Origin: Chinchilla lanigera
Lineage: Eukaryota; Chordata; Mammalia; Rodentia; Chinchillidae
Assembly: GCF_000276665.1 (NCBI RefSeq)
Contig: NW_004955418.1
Location: 8,989,949 to 9,053,948 of the forward strand
DNA: 64,000 bases
Direction of reading: 5' to 3'
The notes below the pieces were generated by a model. That model was not told where the DNA came from. It saw only the letters and a list, made by a program, of their open reading frames with translations, and did no database searches. Shown in pieces: positions 11,400-21,199 of this stretch. The translations under genes were made by a program, and so were the position numbers. How positions within the stretch are numbered: position 1 is the first letter of the stretch; each line of letters opens with the position of its first letter.

Positions 11400-11964
11400 T
11401 GTCTTATAGGGGATAGTGACTTTTAGCATATCACTTTAAGATAGAAGAACTCTAATCTTAGTGCAAACCTCAAAATGTGTTTTGAGAAGCTTCCTGGAGG
11501 AGTTGTAAAAAGTTAACTTTGCAGTCCTGACTTACCCCTGGAATGCTTCTCCAAAGACAAAGAACACCCAGGCCTAGATAAGCACCTATGACCCTGTCTG
11601 GGTGCTTTCATCCCTTTCCTGGCCCTAGATAAACATTGTAACCATAAAGGAAATGTAGTTATCTAAGGGGGACATATAGAACAGGGTACAAAAAGTATAA
11701 ATGATTGTGGTTGGGCTTAGACCAGAGCCTGACCTGGTTATGTGGCCCAAGGAAAATAACATGTGGTCAGGGCTACAGCATTCCAATCTGTTACCATGGA
11801 AACCAACAATGTGTATAAGTTGGGAATAAAGGCAGGTCCACACCCAATTCCCTGACTTGCAAGTCAGAGAAGAAGGGTGGCTAGCCTCGAATTAATAAAC
11901 TCTGCTTGCTCTCAACAGAGTCCGTCAGTTTCTTGTGGAATACAACCCTATTTTTGTTGTTACA
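11400..11964 (+). mobile_element. Solo LTR of an endogenous retrovirus (565 bp)
   Basis: The LTR begins with TG (TGTCTTATAGG) and ends with CA (TTGTTGTTACA), and is bracketed by a 4-bp direct repeat TTCT at 11396-11399 and 11965-11968. A plus-strand LTR is supported by the late AATAAA-type signals at about 11826 and 11893 and by a U5-like pyrimidine-rich end. A 4-bp duplication fits a gammaretrovirus-like (class I) ERV. The boundary is supported independently because L1 ORF1 continues on both sides with a 1-nt discrepancy. No internal viral genes are present. Confidence 0.8.
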
Positions 11965-12075
11965 TTCTACGTTGGTTATTCATGGTTTCAATCATTTTCC
12001 TAAGCTCCTCTATTGTTTTATCTGTGTCTGCTTTAATTTCCTTTATTTTGATTGTAATTTATTTTTGTACCTTAC

Positions 12076-12454
12076 TGTTATGGTTTGTGTTTCAGTGTCC
12101 CCCAAAATCCACATGCAGTCATGGGGCAGACTTCTCGAGTTTATGACTGCCTGATGGTCCAATGTTGTAATTGTGAGTGTGAGTACCACACCTGCCCTGG
12201 GACAGATAGTTTGCATACAATGTAAGGGAGGGAAAGAGGCTTGCTCTTTCAGCTGTCACTCTTCTTTTTGCTCTTGTTGCTTTGCCATCTTCTGCCATGG
12301 TGAACGGTTGCCCTCTGCCATGTGCCACCCTACCTTGGAGCTGGCCTAGTATAGACTGAAACTTCCACAAACTTTGAGGTAAATAAACCTTTCCTTCCTA
12401 AATTTTGGGTGTTAGGCATTTTGTCTCAGCAATGAAAGAAAAGTAAGCAAGACA
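12076..12454 (+). mobile_element. MaLR-type solo LTR (ORR1/MT-like)
   Basis: It starts TGTTATGGTTTG and ends AAGCAAGACA, with AAATAAACCTTTCC as the polyadenylation region and the TTTTGTCTCAGCAAT block typical of MaLR 3' ends. The 5-bp flanks are CTTAC (12071-12075) and CTTAG (12455-12459), a near-perfect 5-bp TSD as expected for ERVL/MaLR. The related copies at 37635, 45066 and 48732 share the 3' block. Confidence 0.88.
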
Positions 12455-13021
12455 CTTAGGTATTATTTTTTCTTAGGCCCCTTCCATTTGCTTTTTCACA
12501 TCTACTGGTGTCATTTCAGATAATTCTTGTGGTTGGCTTCTGATTTCTTCTCTCTTTTTGTACTCTAACCTTGTCCTGGGTACGCTGTCCATTTGGAGTT
12601 GCATTTTGCTACATCATCTTGTCATTTTCTATTTTCTATTTTATTTTATTTTCAGTGTTGATGCTGGTAGATTTTATATGTTAGATTTACTCCTGATGTC
12701 AAGGCTTTTCTAGATGATGTCTGTTCCTCAGGGATGTTTTGTAGACATAGGGAATTCTTGTTTTTTCTGTCTAACCCAAGTACCTATCTTCCCAATACAT
12801 TAAGAATGTGGTGTTGATATCTACTGGACTCAGGTCCTCTTCCTTTGGTCCTGGAGTATTTGATGGTTATGTCCCCTAACAATCTCAGTCTTATCATGCA
12901 GGTGAGAAAGACTAACAATAACAGGTACAGCATCCTGTTTAAAATAGTAGTTTCATTAACAGTACACTCAAGCATAGTATGGCTGCTGAACAATTCTGGT
13001 AAATATTAGGTTGGTATCTTT

Positions 13022-13151
13022 TTCTTTTTTTGGTATCAGGAATCTTTTTTGTTGGTATCAGTACCTTGGGCTTGGAATCTTTTTTGTTGGTATCAGTACC
13101 TATCAGTGGTATAAGGCAGGCACTTATACCACTGAACTATATCCCCAGCCC
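13022..13151 (-). mobile_element. ID SINE with internal tandem duplication
   Basis: The minus-strand ID ends at CCCCAGCCC on the right and has a T-rich left end. It is flanked by the perfect 15-bp TSD TAGGTTGGTATCTTT at 13007-13021 and 13152-13166. Inside, a 28-bp segment (GGAATCTTTTTTGTTGGTAT...) occurs at 13039-13066 and again at 13074-13101, so the tail-side part of the SINE is duplicated with a 35-bp period. Confidence 0.88.
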
Positions 13152-13259
13152 TAGGTTGGTATCTTTACCTACAGAAGCAAATTCTATACTTATATTACAT
13201 AATCCATCTTATACCAGGAACTTGTATGCAGTAGTTTTCCAATTAGTAGAGTGATTTTT

Positions 13260-14044
13260 ACCCTATTGTGTTGGGTTTTAAGGGAGTAGGGGCAGGATGG
13301 AGAGATGGATGAGGTTAAATATAGTAGGGCAAATTTAATGGGCATAAGATGATCATGCAAGTGTCATAAAACTGTAGGGTACAAGAGGGAGAGATTGGAA
13401 GAGTAAACCTGCAAATACTGAAATGAAAGAGAAAGGAGACAAGACAATGTTTATCCACATGAAAGTCTCATAAAATCAAGCAAGATAGTTGATGAAAAAG
13501 AGGAAGAGAAAGATTGAATAATACAAAAGGAAAGTTTAGAGATCTAAAATGTGAACAAGAGGGAAAAAATGGTAGAAATGAGAAGAAAAAAAATGGAAGG
13601 AAAAAATAGACAAAAAAAGGAAAAAAACCCAAGAAACAAGAATAACCACACATACAGAAAAAGAAAAAAAAAACACAACAAACATACAGAAAGAAAAATG
13701 GTGTAAAACAGAGACAGAAAAAAAGGGAAACAAACAGAAACAAAAATCAATAATAGAAAAAGGAATACAACAAAACAAAACACATTAACCCAGTGGATTA
13801 CTAAGAGGAAACCCCATCAGACAGAAAAATAAAAGTAGTGAGAATGTCTGATCCCAGAAGGCGTACTCTAGCCAAAATTGAAGTTGGATTTGTGCTGTGT
13901 TTGGATTTGATCTTTATGTCTGGATTGGGGTATGGAATCAGTTGTTTTGTGCCTGCAGTTCTTCCTCACCATTTAAAAAAGAAAAGAGAGAAGAAAGGAA
14001 AGAAAATTTTAAAAAAATAGGGAAAAGAAAAGAAAAGAGGGGAC
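13260..14044 (+). repeat. Long purine-rich, strand-asymmetric tract
   Basis: About 800 bp is dominated by A and G on the plus strand, densest at 13440-13800 and 13975-14044, with few pyrimidine runs. It merges with the (GGAAA)n array to its right. Minus-strand ORFs at 13468-13783 are Phe/Leu/Ser-rich artefacts of this bias. Confidence 0.75.
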
Positions 14045-14172
14045 AGCAGAAAAGAGGAGAGGAGAGGAGAGGAAAGTAGAGGAGAGGAGAGGAGAGGAAA
14101 GGAAAGGAAAGGAAAGGAAAGGAAAGGAAAGGAAAGGAAAGGAAAGGAAAGGAAAGGAAAGGAAAGGAAAGG
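14045..14172 (+). repeat. (GGAGA)n/(GGAAA)n pentanucleotide microsatellite
   Basis: GGAGA units (about 14054-14096) pass into a nearly uniform run of GGAAA units up to 14172. The pure run is about 15 units. It is all purine on one strand. Confidence 0.95.
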
Positions 14173-14679
14173 ATAGAAGTTGGACCTATGCAGCCACTTT
14201 TATTTCACGAGTCTTTTTCTCCAAGCATAAGGCTGGTTCACTCACCTTACTACCTGCTGCTCACATTTTTGTTGTTGCTTTGAACTTTTCTGTGCCAGTA
14301 GTCCCACCTACCCACCATGTGCTCTCTGTGTCACTGGCTGTCCTGCTGGTCTGCAGTTACTCAGTCAGTGGAGGGAGCAGGAACTGTCTCAGAACCCTTC
14401 CTGCCAGTTGACAGAACTCTGGGTCAATGACCTTAATTCTTATGTAAAACAGATGTAAAATGTACTTGAGCAGGCAAAGAAAAAACTTTGAGGTGAGAGT
14501 TTTCCACTATTTAGCAATTAAATAGAAATAAATGATGGCAAAAGTTTTCCATGAGGAATTTAAAAGACTTACTATTTCTTCAGTGGTAAAAAGTTTGTTA
14601 AAAATATTGACTGAAAAGCCACTTTAACATTAAACCCTTTTGATAATTATCATGGAATTATTCACTATGGAATTACTAT

Positions 14680-15088
14680 AAAAATGATGAATGTTCATGG
14701 AGATCGATATGGTCAACATAATTTAAATGTATATTATACCTATCATCATATAACCATACATGTATATTTTTCATGTCTTTTTCCAATTTTTGTTTTTTAA
14801 AGTTTACTGAAAATAAAATTTCCTAACAAAATAGCAAGAGACTAACAATAGTTAATACACTGCATATCATTAACTTCAAAGTAGTTATTCAGAGTACAAG
14901 GCACCAACAGAAAAGAAACATGCATATTATCACAAAATATACTTCTCGATGAACTAAGTAATATTAATAGGACAGATGAAGTAAATTGGCATATATATAT
15001 TAAAATAGTTTGAAAGAACAGAATAAGTAATTGGAAAAACTATCTGAAACTCTACTTCCTATTTATTGATCTTCCATTTTGCTTCTCA
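14680..15088 (+). repeat. Inverted-repeat copy 1 (L1 3'UTR-containing)
   Basis: About 405 bp matches 26872-27280 in reverse complement with only scattered substitutions and two short indels (about 95% or better by eye). Its middle (about 14790-14950) resembles the L1 3'UTR of this family on the minus strand (GCAAGAGACTAACAAT, CTTCAAAGTAGTTATTCAGA). The match ends exactly where the ID SINE at 15089 begins. Confidence 0.85.
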
Positions 15089-15199
15089 GGCCAGGGATTT
15101 AGCTCAGCAGCAAAGTTCCTGCCTGGCAAGTGCAAGTTTGTGAGGTCAATTCCTGGTACTGGAAGAAAAACAAAAAAACAAAACAAAACAAAACAAAAA
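15089..15199 (+). mobile_element. ID SINE
   Basis: The plus-strand ID body has GGGATTTAGCTCAGCAG and a degenerate B-box region (AATTCCTGGTACTGG), followed by an A-rich tail of CAAAA repeats. I found no clear TSD. Confidence 0.88.
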
Positions 15200-16567
15200 T
15201 ATTGTCTAGCTTTTTATATTTGCATTCAATAATAAACTTTTAATTTATTGTAAATAATAGAAAAGTTGGAGGGAACTGCTAGATAATAGTATCCCAATGT
15301 TGACTTCTTGTAAAATATTACTTAAGTAAATCATAATATGTTTATTAGAATAGGACATTAAAACACTATATATAACCAAAATGTCAATTCTTAGCCATTA
15401 AATCTATTAAAGATTTATAGAAAGTCTGAATTGAAAATTCTCTTGCAAAGAGAGCTATGATTACCCATCACTTTCAGATTTCCTTGAAACATTGAACTCA
15501 GCACTCAATATCTTATGTAAATGTAGCATGATTAAACATCTAATATGGATCTTCTTGTCATAGTGTTTTCCTATTGCCAGTCATTCTATTATTGTTATAT
15601 AATATGAAATTTAGTAGGAATATGACATAACTTATTCTTATTAAATTTTCATTACAAAGTCAGAATTGATAAATATGTATTTTTATGTGTATACTATGTG
15701 TCATGAATATACACTAAATTTAAAATATATAAGAATTTACTTGAAGCTTTTTATTAGGATGTGTATTCTAATATGTCAGTAATTCAAGGTATATGCTTTT
15801 ATTAGATATGGAAAATGATAATTGTAATATATATTGTGATTTTTTAATTTCCCAGGGATCTAATGACATCTTACTGTAAGAAAGACTATTCTAGTTTTAT
15901 TCTCATCATTTTATAAAAATACAACTTTCATTATTTTACAAACCTAAACTACTGCAATCAGTTGGTATTTTTTTCTAATTATCTAACAATTATTTAAGTT
16001 TATTCATGTTTATATGTCATTGTTTGGTACTTCTCAATTTCAGGAAGTTCAAGTTCAAATATATTCTTTAAGACATGAAACAGGTCAATGCTGACATAGC
16101 AATAGAAAAACGTTTTCTGGGAAAGCTGCTCACCTTTTGAAAGAAAAATGAAAACAAGGGCTTATTTTGTGGCTCATATAGTCACATAAAATGCTCTTGG
16201 CATATTTCAGAAAAGAAAATAACTCTGTCTTCTTTAAAACATCATATTCTTAGTCCAACACTTCCAAAATTCATGGCATTATTTAAGTCATATATAATTT
16301 TATATTAGCTCCACCACTACTGACATAACCTTGTGAATAACTGTTCACTCTCATATATAAACACTTCTCAGTGCTTTTATGATACACATTTACCATTTAA
16401 AATTTTTGCAACCCTTGCTCTCTGAAAATCTCTCCAAAATATACTAATTTACACTTGTGCTTTGAATGGAAGAAAAGTAAAATTAATACGGCATTCAGGT
16501 AATTAATATGGTAATATTTACATATCTAGAGTGGGGAGTGATGGTGAACCTTCTTTTATTCACCTTT
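15200..16567. other. AT-rich sequence, no gene seen
   Basis: Single-copy-looking AT-rich DNA. No ORF of note, no clear repeat family and no RNA gene recognised. Confidence 0.55.
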
Positions 16568-16714
16568 GGTGTTTTGAGATAGTCTTCCATGTGGTTCAGA
16601 CTGGCCTTGAACTCACTCACTACGTGGATCAGGCTGGCCTCAAATAACCAAAGGTCCTTCTGCCTCAGCCTCCTGAGTGTTAGGTTTGCACACATGTACC
16701 ACTACTCCCAGCGC
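16568..16714 (-). mobile_element. B1 SINE (7SL-derived)
   Basis: The minus-strand B1 shows TTTTGAGATAG at its left end, two copies of the CAGGCTGGCCT-like core (CAGACTGGCCTTGAACTC and CAGGCTGGCCTCAAAT, the internal B1 duplication) and CCTCAGCCTCCTGAGTG on the right. It is moderately diverged. Confidence 0.88.
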
Positions 16715-18508
16715 TAGACTGTTGAGTGATAGCACTACTAGTACTAGAATCCTTGTGGGGAATTGGAATAAATCTATATCATGGATTTCTTTTGTGAGTT
16801 CAGTCCCTAGTAATGTGTTTATACTGTGTGTGTATATATGTGTGTATGCACATGTATTTGCATATGTGTGTGTCACATATTTCTTCCTCATATAAGCAGA
16901 GTTTAGCAAATTTTATTTATTGCATAATGCAGTTAAAATGGTGCCTCAAGTAATTGAGAAATATGATGTATTTTAGTATTTCATAGACAAAGAGATTCAT
17001 GAAATATGGTACATTCTAATCAAAAATGAAAATACCTATTTTGTCCTACTTTTTAGGAAATGTTGGAAAAGACCTCTTTAATCAATATTTCATGATATTA
17101 AAATATATTGCTATGTTTTAATAAAAATTGTTTTCAGAATTCCAACAATTTTATAGAGAAATGAAAAATATTATTTAAAAAAAGCAGAAATTTTAGCATC
17201 TGCTTGTCTTATATATGACTTCTCTTTGCTCAAAAGACAAACTCCTTGGCTTTGACCATTTTCCTTAACTTTTAAGAGCAGGTTAGCTCATATGTTGACT
17301 CCATATTCTAACATTAACTCTATTAATTTCATAAAGGTAAAATGTGATACATTCCTTGAACTATACAATTTCCTGAAAAAAAAAACCAGAAATAATATAG
17401 TAGATATAAATTTTACCTTACCCATGCATAATTATTAACATGTATTTGTCTATGACTGAATCTAAATAAATAAAATCGTCTAAATGAAACTATTATGTGG
17501 AAGAGTATTATAAAATAATGCTTTAGCTATATAAAAACAATTGTCTTTAAAAGTGACAGTAATCTTTAATACAATCTCATGTCTCGACCTTAAATTTCTG
17601 GTATTTTAGAATACAGCACCAACCAGCACTTTACATTTTTATTTCTATGGGGCTAAAAATATTTGTAAAATCTGACCTATCTACAATAGAAAATATGACA
17701 GCAAAATAAAATGAATTAAAATTTAAGTACTTTCATTAATAATTACTAACATTATGCTTTTGTAAATTATTTTATAATACAATAAATTAATAAATTAACC
17801 TATAAATGCTGTATTAAAATATATAAGCAATGTAAAATTCATTTTAAATTCAAAGAAAAGAATGCATGATCTCTTCTAATGAAGCCAGAAACAGTTACAA
17901 AGGAAATGACATTACAGAGGCATTTTTACCATAAAAAGTTACACCATATATAAACATGAAACAGAGTTAGATTTCTGAATCTTGTTCTGCTTTAGTAAGT
18001 GACCCATATGGAACAGAGAAAAGAGTGAAGACAATTTCTTTTACTTTCAGAAGTTAAATATCCAAACTACAAAGTTTTTGTCTCTTATTATGCTTTATTT
18101 TGATTTGATTTTCTTGTGCAATGAGTTATTGTCATCCTCAAAAACTTAATCTTTAAAAAGTACAAACAGTATTGTGATGAATAAGGTATTAGATGTAGAC
18201 TATATATAATATGTCCCTTTATGCAATCTGACATCCTGTTGACCTAAAATGAAGTGAATTTCATTTTAGTCTAGAGAAAATAACAATATGAGTCTAGAGA
18301 AAATAACAATATGAGGAGTTTGAAAAGATCTCTAAAATGTATTATAGTGAGTTTAATTTATTAGTATATTAAACTAAAAAATGTAGTTCAGTCACATTTT
18401 CTTTAGGAAAGTGTATTTAGAAATAGACTTTTGGAGCTACTATAAACCTTGAAAATGAACACATAAAGAATAGTAATAATAATGGAGCAGTATAATTATC
18501 ATTGTAGC
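16715..18508. other. AT-rich sequence, no gene seen
   Basis: AT-rich sequence. A degenerate TG/TA-rich patch near 16825-16875 is the only simple-sequence feature besides the short duplication at 18268. No coding or RNA gene is recognised. Confidence 0.55.
18268..18313. repeat. Perfect 23-bp tandem duplication
   Basis: Two identical 23-bp copies (each AGTCTAGAGAAAATAAC...) lie at 18268-18290 and 18291-18313. Confidence 0.9.
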
Positions 18509-18793
18509 ACCATTTATTAATGGTTTTTTATTTTATTTTAAAGAGAAAAAACATAAAAAATATAACAAAAACAAAGACAAAAGCATAACAACACAAAAAC
18601 TACAGAAACAATGCAGAATTTCAAAACAAGATGATAGGAAATCAACAATGGTTGTTGTATTACTTATGGTTGTCTTCAAAGTAGTTGCTCAGATTACCAG
18701 ATACAGGTATGCAAGATTGAGCAAGCAACTAAACATTAACTGTTCCTTTCAATAAACCAATAGAATTAGGAGTACATTTATCTTAGCTATCTT

Positions 18794-18853
18794 GTGTGTA
18801 TGTGTTTGTGTATATATGTATATATATATGTGTGTGTGTATATATATATATAT
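18794..18853 (+). repeat. (TG/TA)n microsatellite in L1-C 3'UTR
   Basis: Interrupted TG repeats pass into TA repeats. The position within the L1 3'UTR is the same as for the microsatellites at 25984, 37575 and 38117. Confidence 0.9.
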
Positions 18854-19158
18854 GTATTTCTACTTCTTCCTTCTTTTCTTTCTTTTTGTCTTTTGCTCAT
18901 CCCAGTTGTTCTTGCCTATTTAGCAGCTTCTCTCCCTTTCACAATATCTATTGTGCTTTTCAGTTTTATTTACTCTTGCATGTTCTTACAGTAGGGAGAC
19001 AATGGGCTGTTTACATATGTGCATCTGATTTATTTCTCTTATGAATGTGGTCTCCAGTTGCACCCATTTACCTATAAAAACCTCGAGTTTATCGTTCTTT
19101 AGAGCTGAGTAAAATTCTCTTGTATAAAAATATCACATTTTTCTTATCCATTCCACAG

Positions 19159-20332
19159 TTAATGGGCATTTGGGTTGTTCCAAAATTTTGCTATGACAAA
19201 TTGTACTGCTATAAACATGGGTGCACATATATCACTGTGGTATGATGTTTCTAATANNNNNNNNNNNNNNNNNNNNNNNNNNNNNNNNNNNNNNNNNNNN
19301 NNNNNNNNNNNNNNNNNNNNNNNNNNNNNNNNNNNNNNNNNNNNNNNNNNNNNNNNTCTTATCCGTTCCACAGTTAATGGGCATTTGGGTTGCTTCCAAA
19401 ATTTTGCTATGACAAATTGTACTGCTATAAACATGGGTGCACATATATCGCTGTGGTATGATGTTTCTAATACTTCTGGGAAACTACCCAGAAGAGGAAT
19501 GGCTGGGTTAAATGGGACTTCTAATTTTTGAGAAATATCCAGACTGATTTCCAAAGTGGCTGCACCGGTCTACACTGCCACCAACATAAGAGAAGGGATC
19601 CTTTTTCCCCACAGCTCCTCCAGCATTTTTTTTTTTTTTGGTTGATTTCTTGATGATAGCCATTCTTAATGGGGTGAGATGAAACTTCAGAGTTGTTTTA
19701 ATTTGCATCTCTTTGATGACTAATGATGTTGAACATTTTTTCATGTATTTATTTGCCACTGTATTTCTTCATCTGAGAAGTGTATATTCATCTCAGATGC
19801 CCATTTTTGGAGTGGGTCTTTGAATTTGGGGGGTCTGAGGTTTTTCAATTCTTTATATGTTCTTAGTATAAGTCCTTTGTCGGAGGGACAGTTAGCTGAA
19901 ATGTTTCCCCATTCTGTGAGCTGTCTTTCCACTCTATTTGTGATTTCTTTTGAAGTACAAAAGCTTTTTAATAGGGTGAGATCCCAGTCACTGATTCTTT
20001 GAAGTATTTCCAGGGCAGTGTGGATTTTGTTCATGTAGACTGTGCCTACCCTTATGTCTTCAAGATTTCAACCTACTTTCTCTTCCAGTAGATTTAGTGT
20101 TTCTGCTTTAATATTTAAATCTTTGATCCATTTTGACTTTAATTTAGTGCATGGTGATAGACATGGGTCTAGTTTTAGTCTTCAGCATGAAGAGAGCCAG
20201 TTTTTTCAACACCATTTATTAAAGAGACTATCTTTCTACCAGCGAACATGTTTGGCCCCTTTTTTAAAGATAAAGTGTCTAAGTGTGTTTGTAGGTGTGT
20301 CTACATCTTCTAATCTGTTTCACTGATCTTCA
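19159..20332 (-). pseudogene. L1-C ORF2 C-terminal fragment
   Basis: Minus-strand frames at 19159-19554, 19508-19759 and 19741-20034 read as the ORF2 C-terminal region (for example NPAIPLLGSFPE and [15 protein letters not shown]). The Cys-rich motif region lies near 19560-19630 but is degraded by a T-run. The assembly gap interrupts it. It is truncated and has no catalytic domains. Confidence 0.8.
19257..19356. other. Assembly gap of exactly 100 N
   Basis: One hundred unknown bases, a conventional size for a gap of unknown length. The ~115 bp on its left (19142-19256) and the ~116 bp on its right (19357-19472) are nearly identical copies of one L1 segment. Confidence 0.99.
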
Positions 20333-20543
20333 GGTTTAATGCAATCGTTATCAAAATGCCATTATCATATCTCACAGAAGGAGAAAAAATACTCCTAAAA
20401 TTCTTCTGGAACCAGAAGAGACCTACAAAAGCAAAGGCAGTCTCAGCAACAAAGAGAAATCAGGAGGCATAACAATCCCTGACTTGAAATTACACTACAA
20501 AGCTACTATGATAAATTCCTCATGGTATTGGCAAAAAAAGTAG
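20333..20543 (+). mobile_element. Inverted 5' segment of L1-C
   Basis: Plus-strand L1 ORF2 sequence (ATCAAAATGCCATTATC, TTCTGGAACCAGAAGAG, ATGGTATTGGCAAAAA). Its outer end is the L1 position directly upstream of where the minus-strand body starts, so the two segments are adjacent in L1 but in opposite orientation. Confidence 0.88.
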
Positions 20544-20639
20544 ATCATTTACTAATGTTAACTTAATAAGAGGATATATATTGTTTTAGGTAAACACAGC
20601 CTATTCCTTATAACATGTTCATAACATCTATAAATTATA

Positions 20640-20735
20640 CTGTAAATAAGATAATTAAGGCTAAAATAATTTAAACTACTTGCTCAAAGTTGTCTGTTTC
20701 ACTGACTACTTAAATCCAGGTCGGTTGTTTTAAAA
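20640..20735. mobile_element. MIR-like SINE relic
   Basis: The pattern 'aaggctaaaataatttaaactacttgctcaaag...tccaggtc' is spaced like the MIR-associated 'gagaggttaagtaacttgcccaaggtcac...acccaggtc' block. It is highly diverged. Confidence 0.45.
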
Positions 20736-21199
20736 ACATTTTTTGTGTCACAGCACCCTACTTGCTTCTATAAGAATTTTAAAGAAAATAAATTTGAGTA
20801 TTTCATTAAAGATACTACTAGTTTCTTTCTTCAGTTTGCTAGGAAGTCCTATCAGTAAATTTATCAACTCTTGTCTGTCATCCTATAATGCCAAACTAAT
20901 AACAAAATAAAAATCAGTAATCAAAAAAATTTGTTGCTTCTTTGTTATTCTAAGAGTTGACTGGATTTTCTTCTACCAAACATCACAGTCTATTCTTGTA
21001 CAACATATTTACCTGGAATCATAGTACAAATTTATAAATGTCCTTCACTGAAAATGAAATAATTGATCTAAGTTCATAAATTCAAATTAGTTTAGTAAAG
21101 AAGATTCTTATCAGGTGTATTGATTAAGGTCTAAAGTTTAGTAGGTACTTGCAAGTTATTTATTATTTCTGGTGTAATTCATTCTTTTGTGTTGATTTA

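Larger units (their letters stand above)
11125..12604 (-). pseudogene. L1-A ORF1, N-terminal portion, interrupted twice
   Basis: This resumes the ORF1 that is cut at 4498. From right to left it holds the start codon near 12604, the N-terminal segment (about 12604-12455), a coiled-coil segment (12075-11965 and 11399-11189; heptad-like E/K/I/L pattern including NRLNEGKDRISDLEDR) and the beginning of the RNA-binding domain (about 11180-11125). Two solo LTRs sit inside it. Across the MaLR insertion the codon phase is preserved exactly when one TSD copy is removed. Across the other LTR it is off by one base. Stops and a frameshift near 11190 show it was already, or later became, non-functional. 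Confidence 0.85.
12605..14430 (-). other. Probable L1-A 5'UTR and flank
   Basis: This lies immediately upstream of the L1-A ORF1 start. It contains an ID SINE (13022-13151), a long purine-rich tract on the plus strand (about 13260-14172) and a GC-richer block at 14180-14430. The 5'UTR assignment rests on position; the 5' end of L1-A is not defined, and part of this may be pre-insertion flank. Plus-strand ORFs here (13838-14079) are low-complexity readings of the purine tract. Confidence 0.4.
18523..20543 (-). mobile_element. L1-C: 5'-truncated, twin-primed L1 with TSD
   Basis: The main body (18523-20332) is a minus-strand L1 running from the poly(T) end through the 3'UTR into ORF2 C-terminal coding sequence. 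At 20333 the orientation flips and 20333-20543 is plus-strand ORF2. The whole is bracketed by an imperfect 14-bp TSD, ACCATTTATTAATG at 18509-18522 and ATCATTTACTAATG at 20544-20557. This is the textbook product of twin priming. A 100-N gap lies inside at 19257-19356. Confidence 0.88.

Noticed and set aside
13468..13783. Phe-rich membrane-protein-like ORFs
   Set aside because: Low-complexity reading of the purine tract's complementary strand; no coding signature.
19175..19531. ORFs of 63-131 codons across the gap
   Set aside because: They translate through 100 unknown bases and rest on a probable false duplication.
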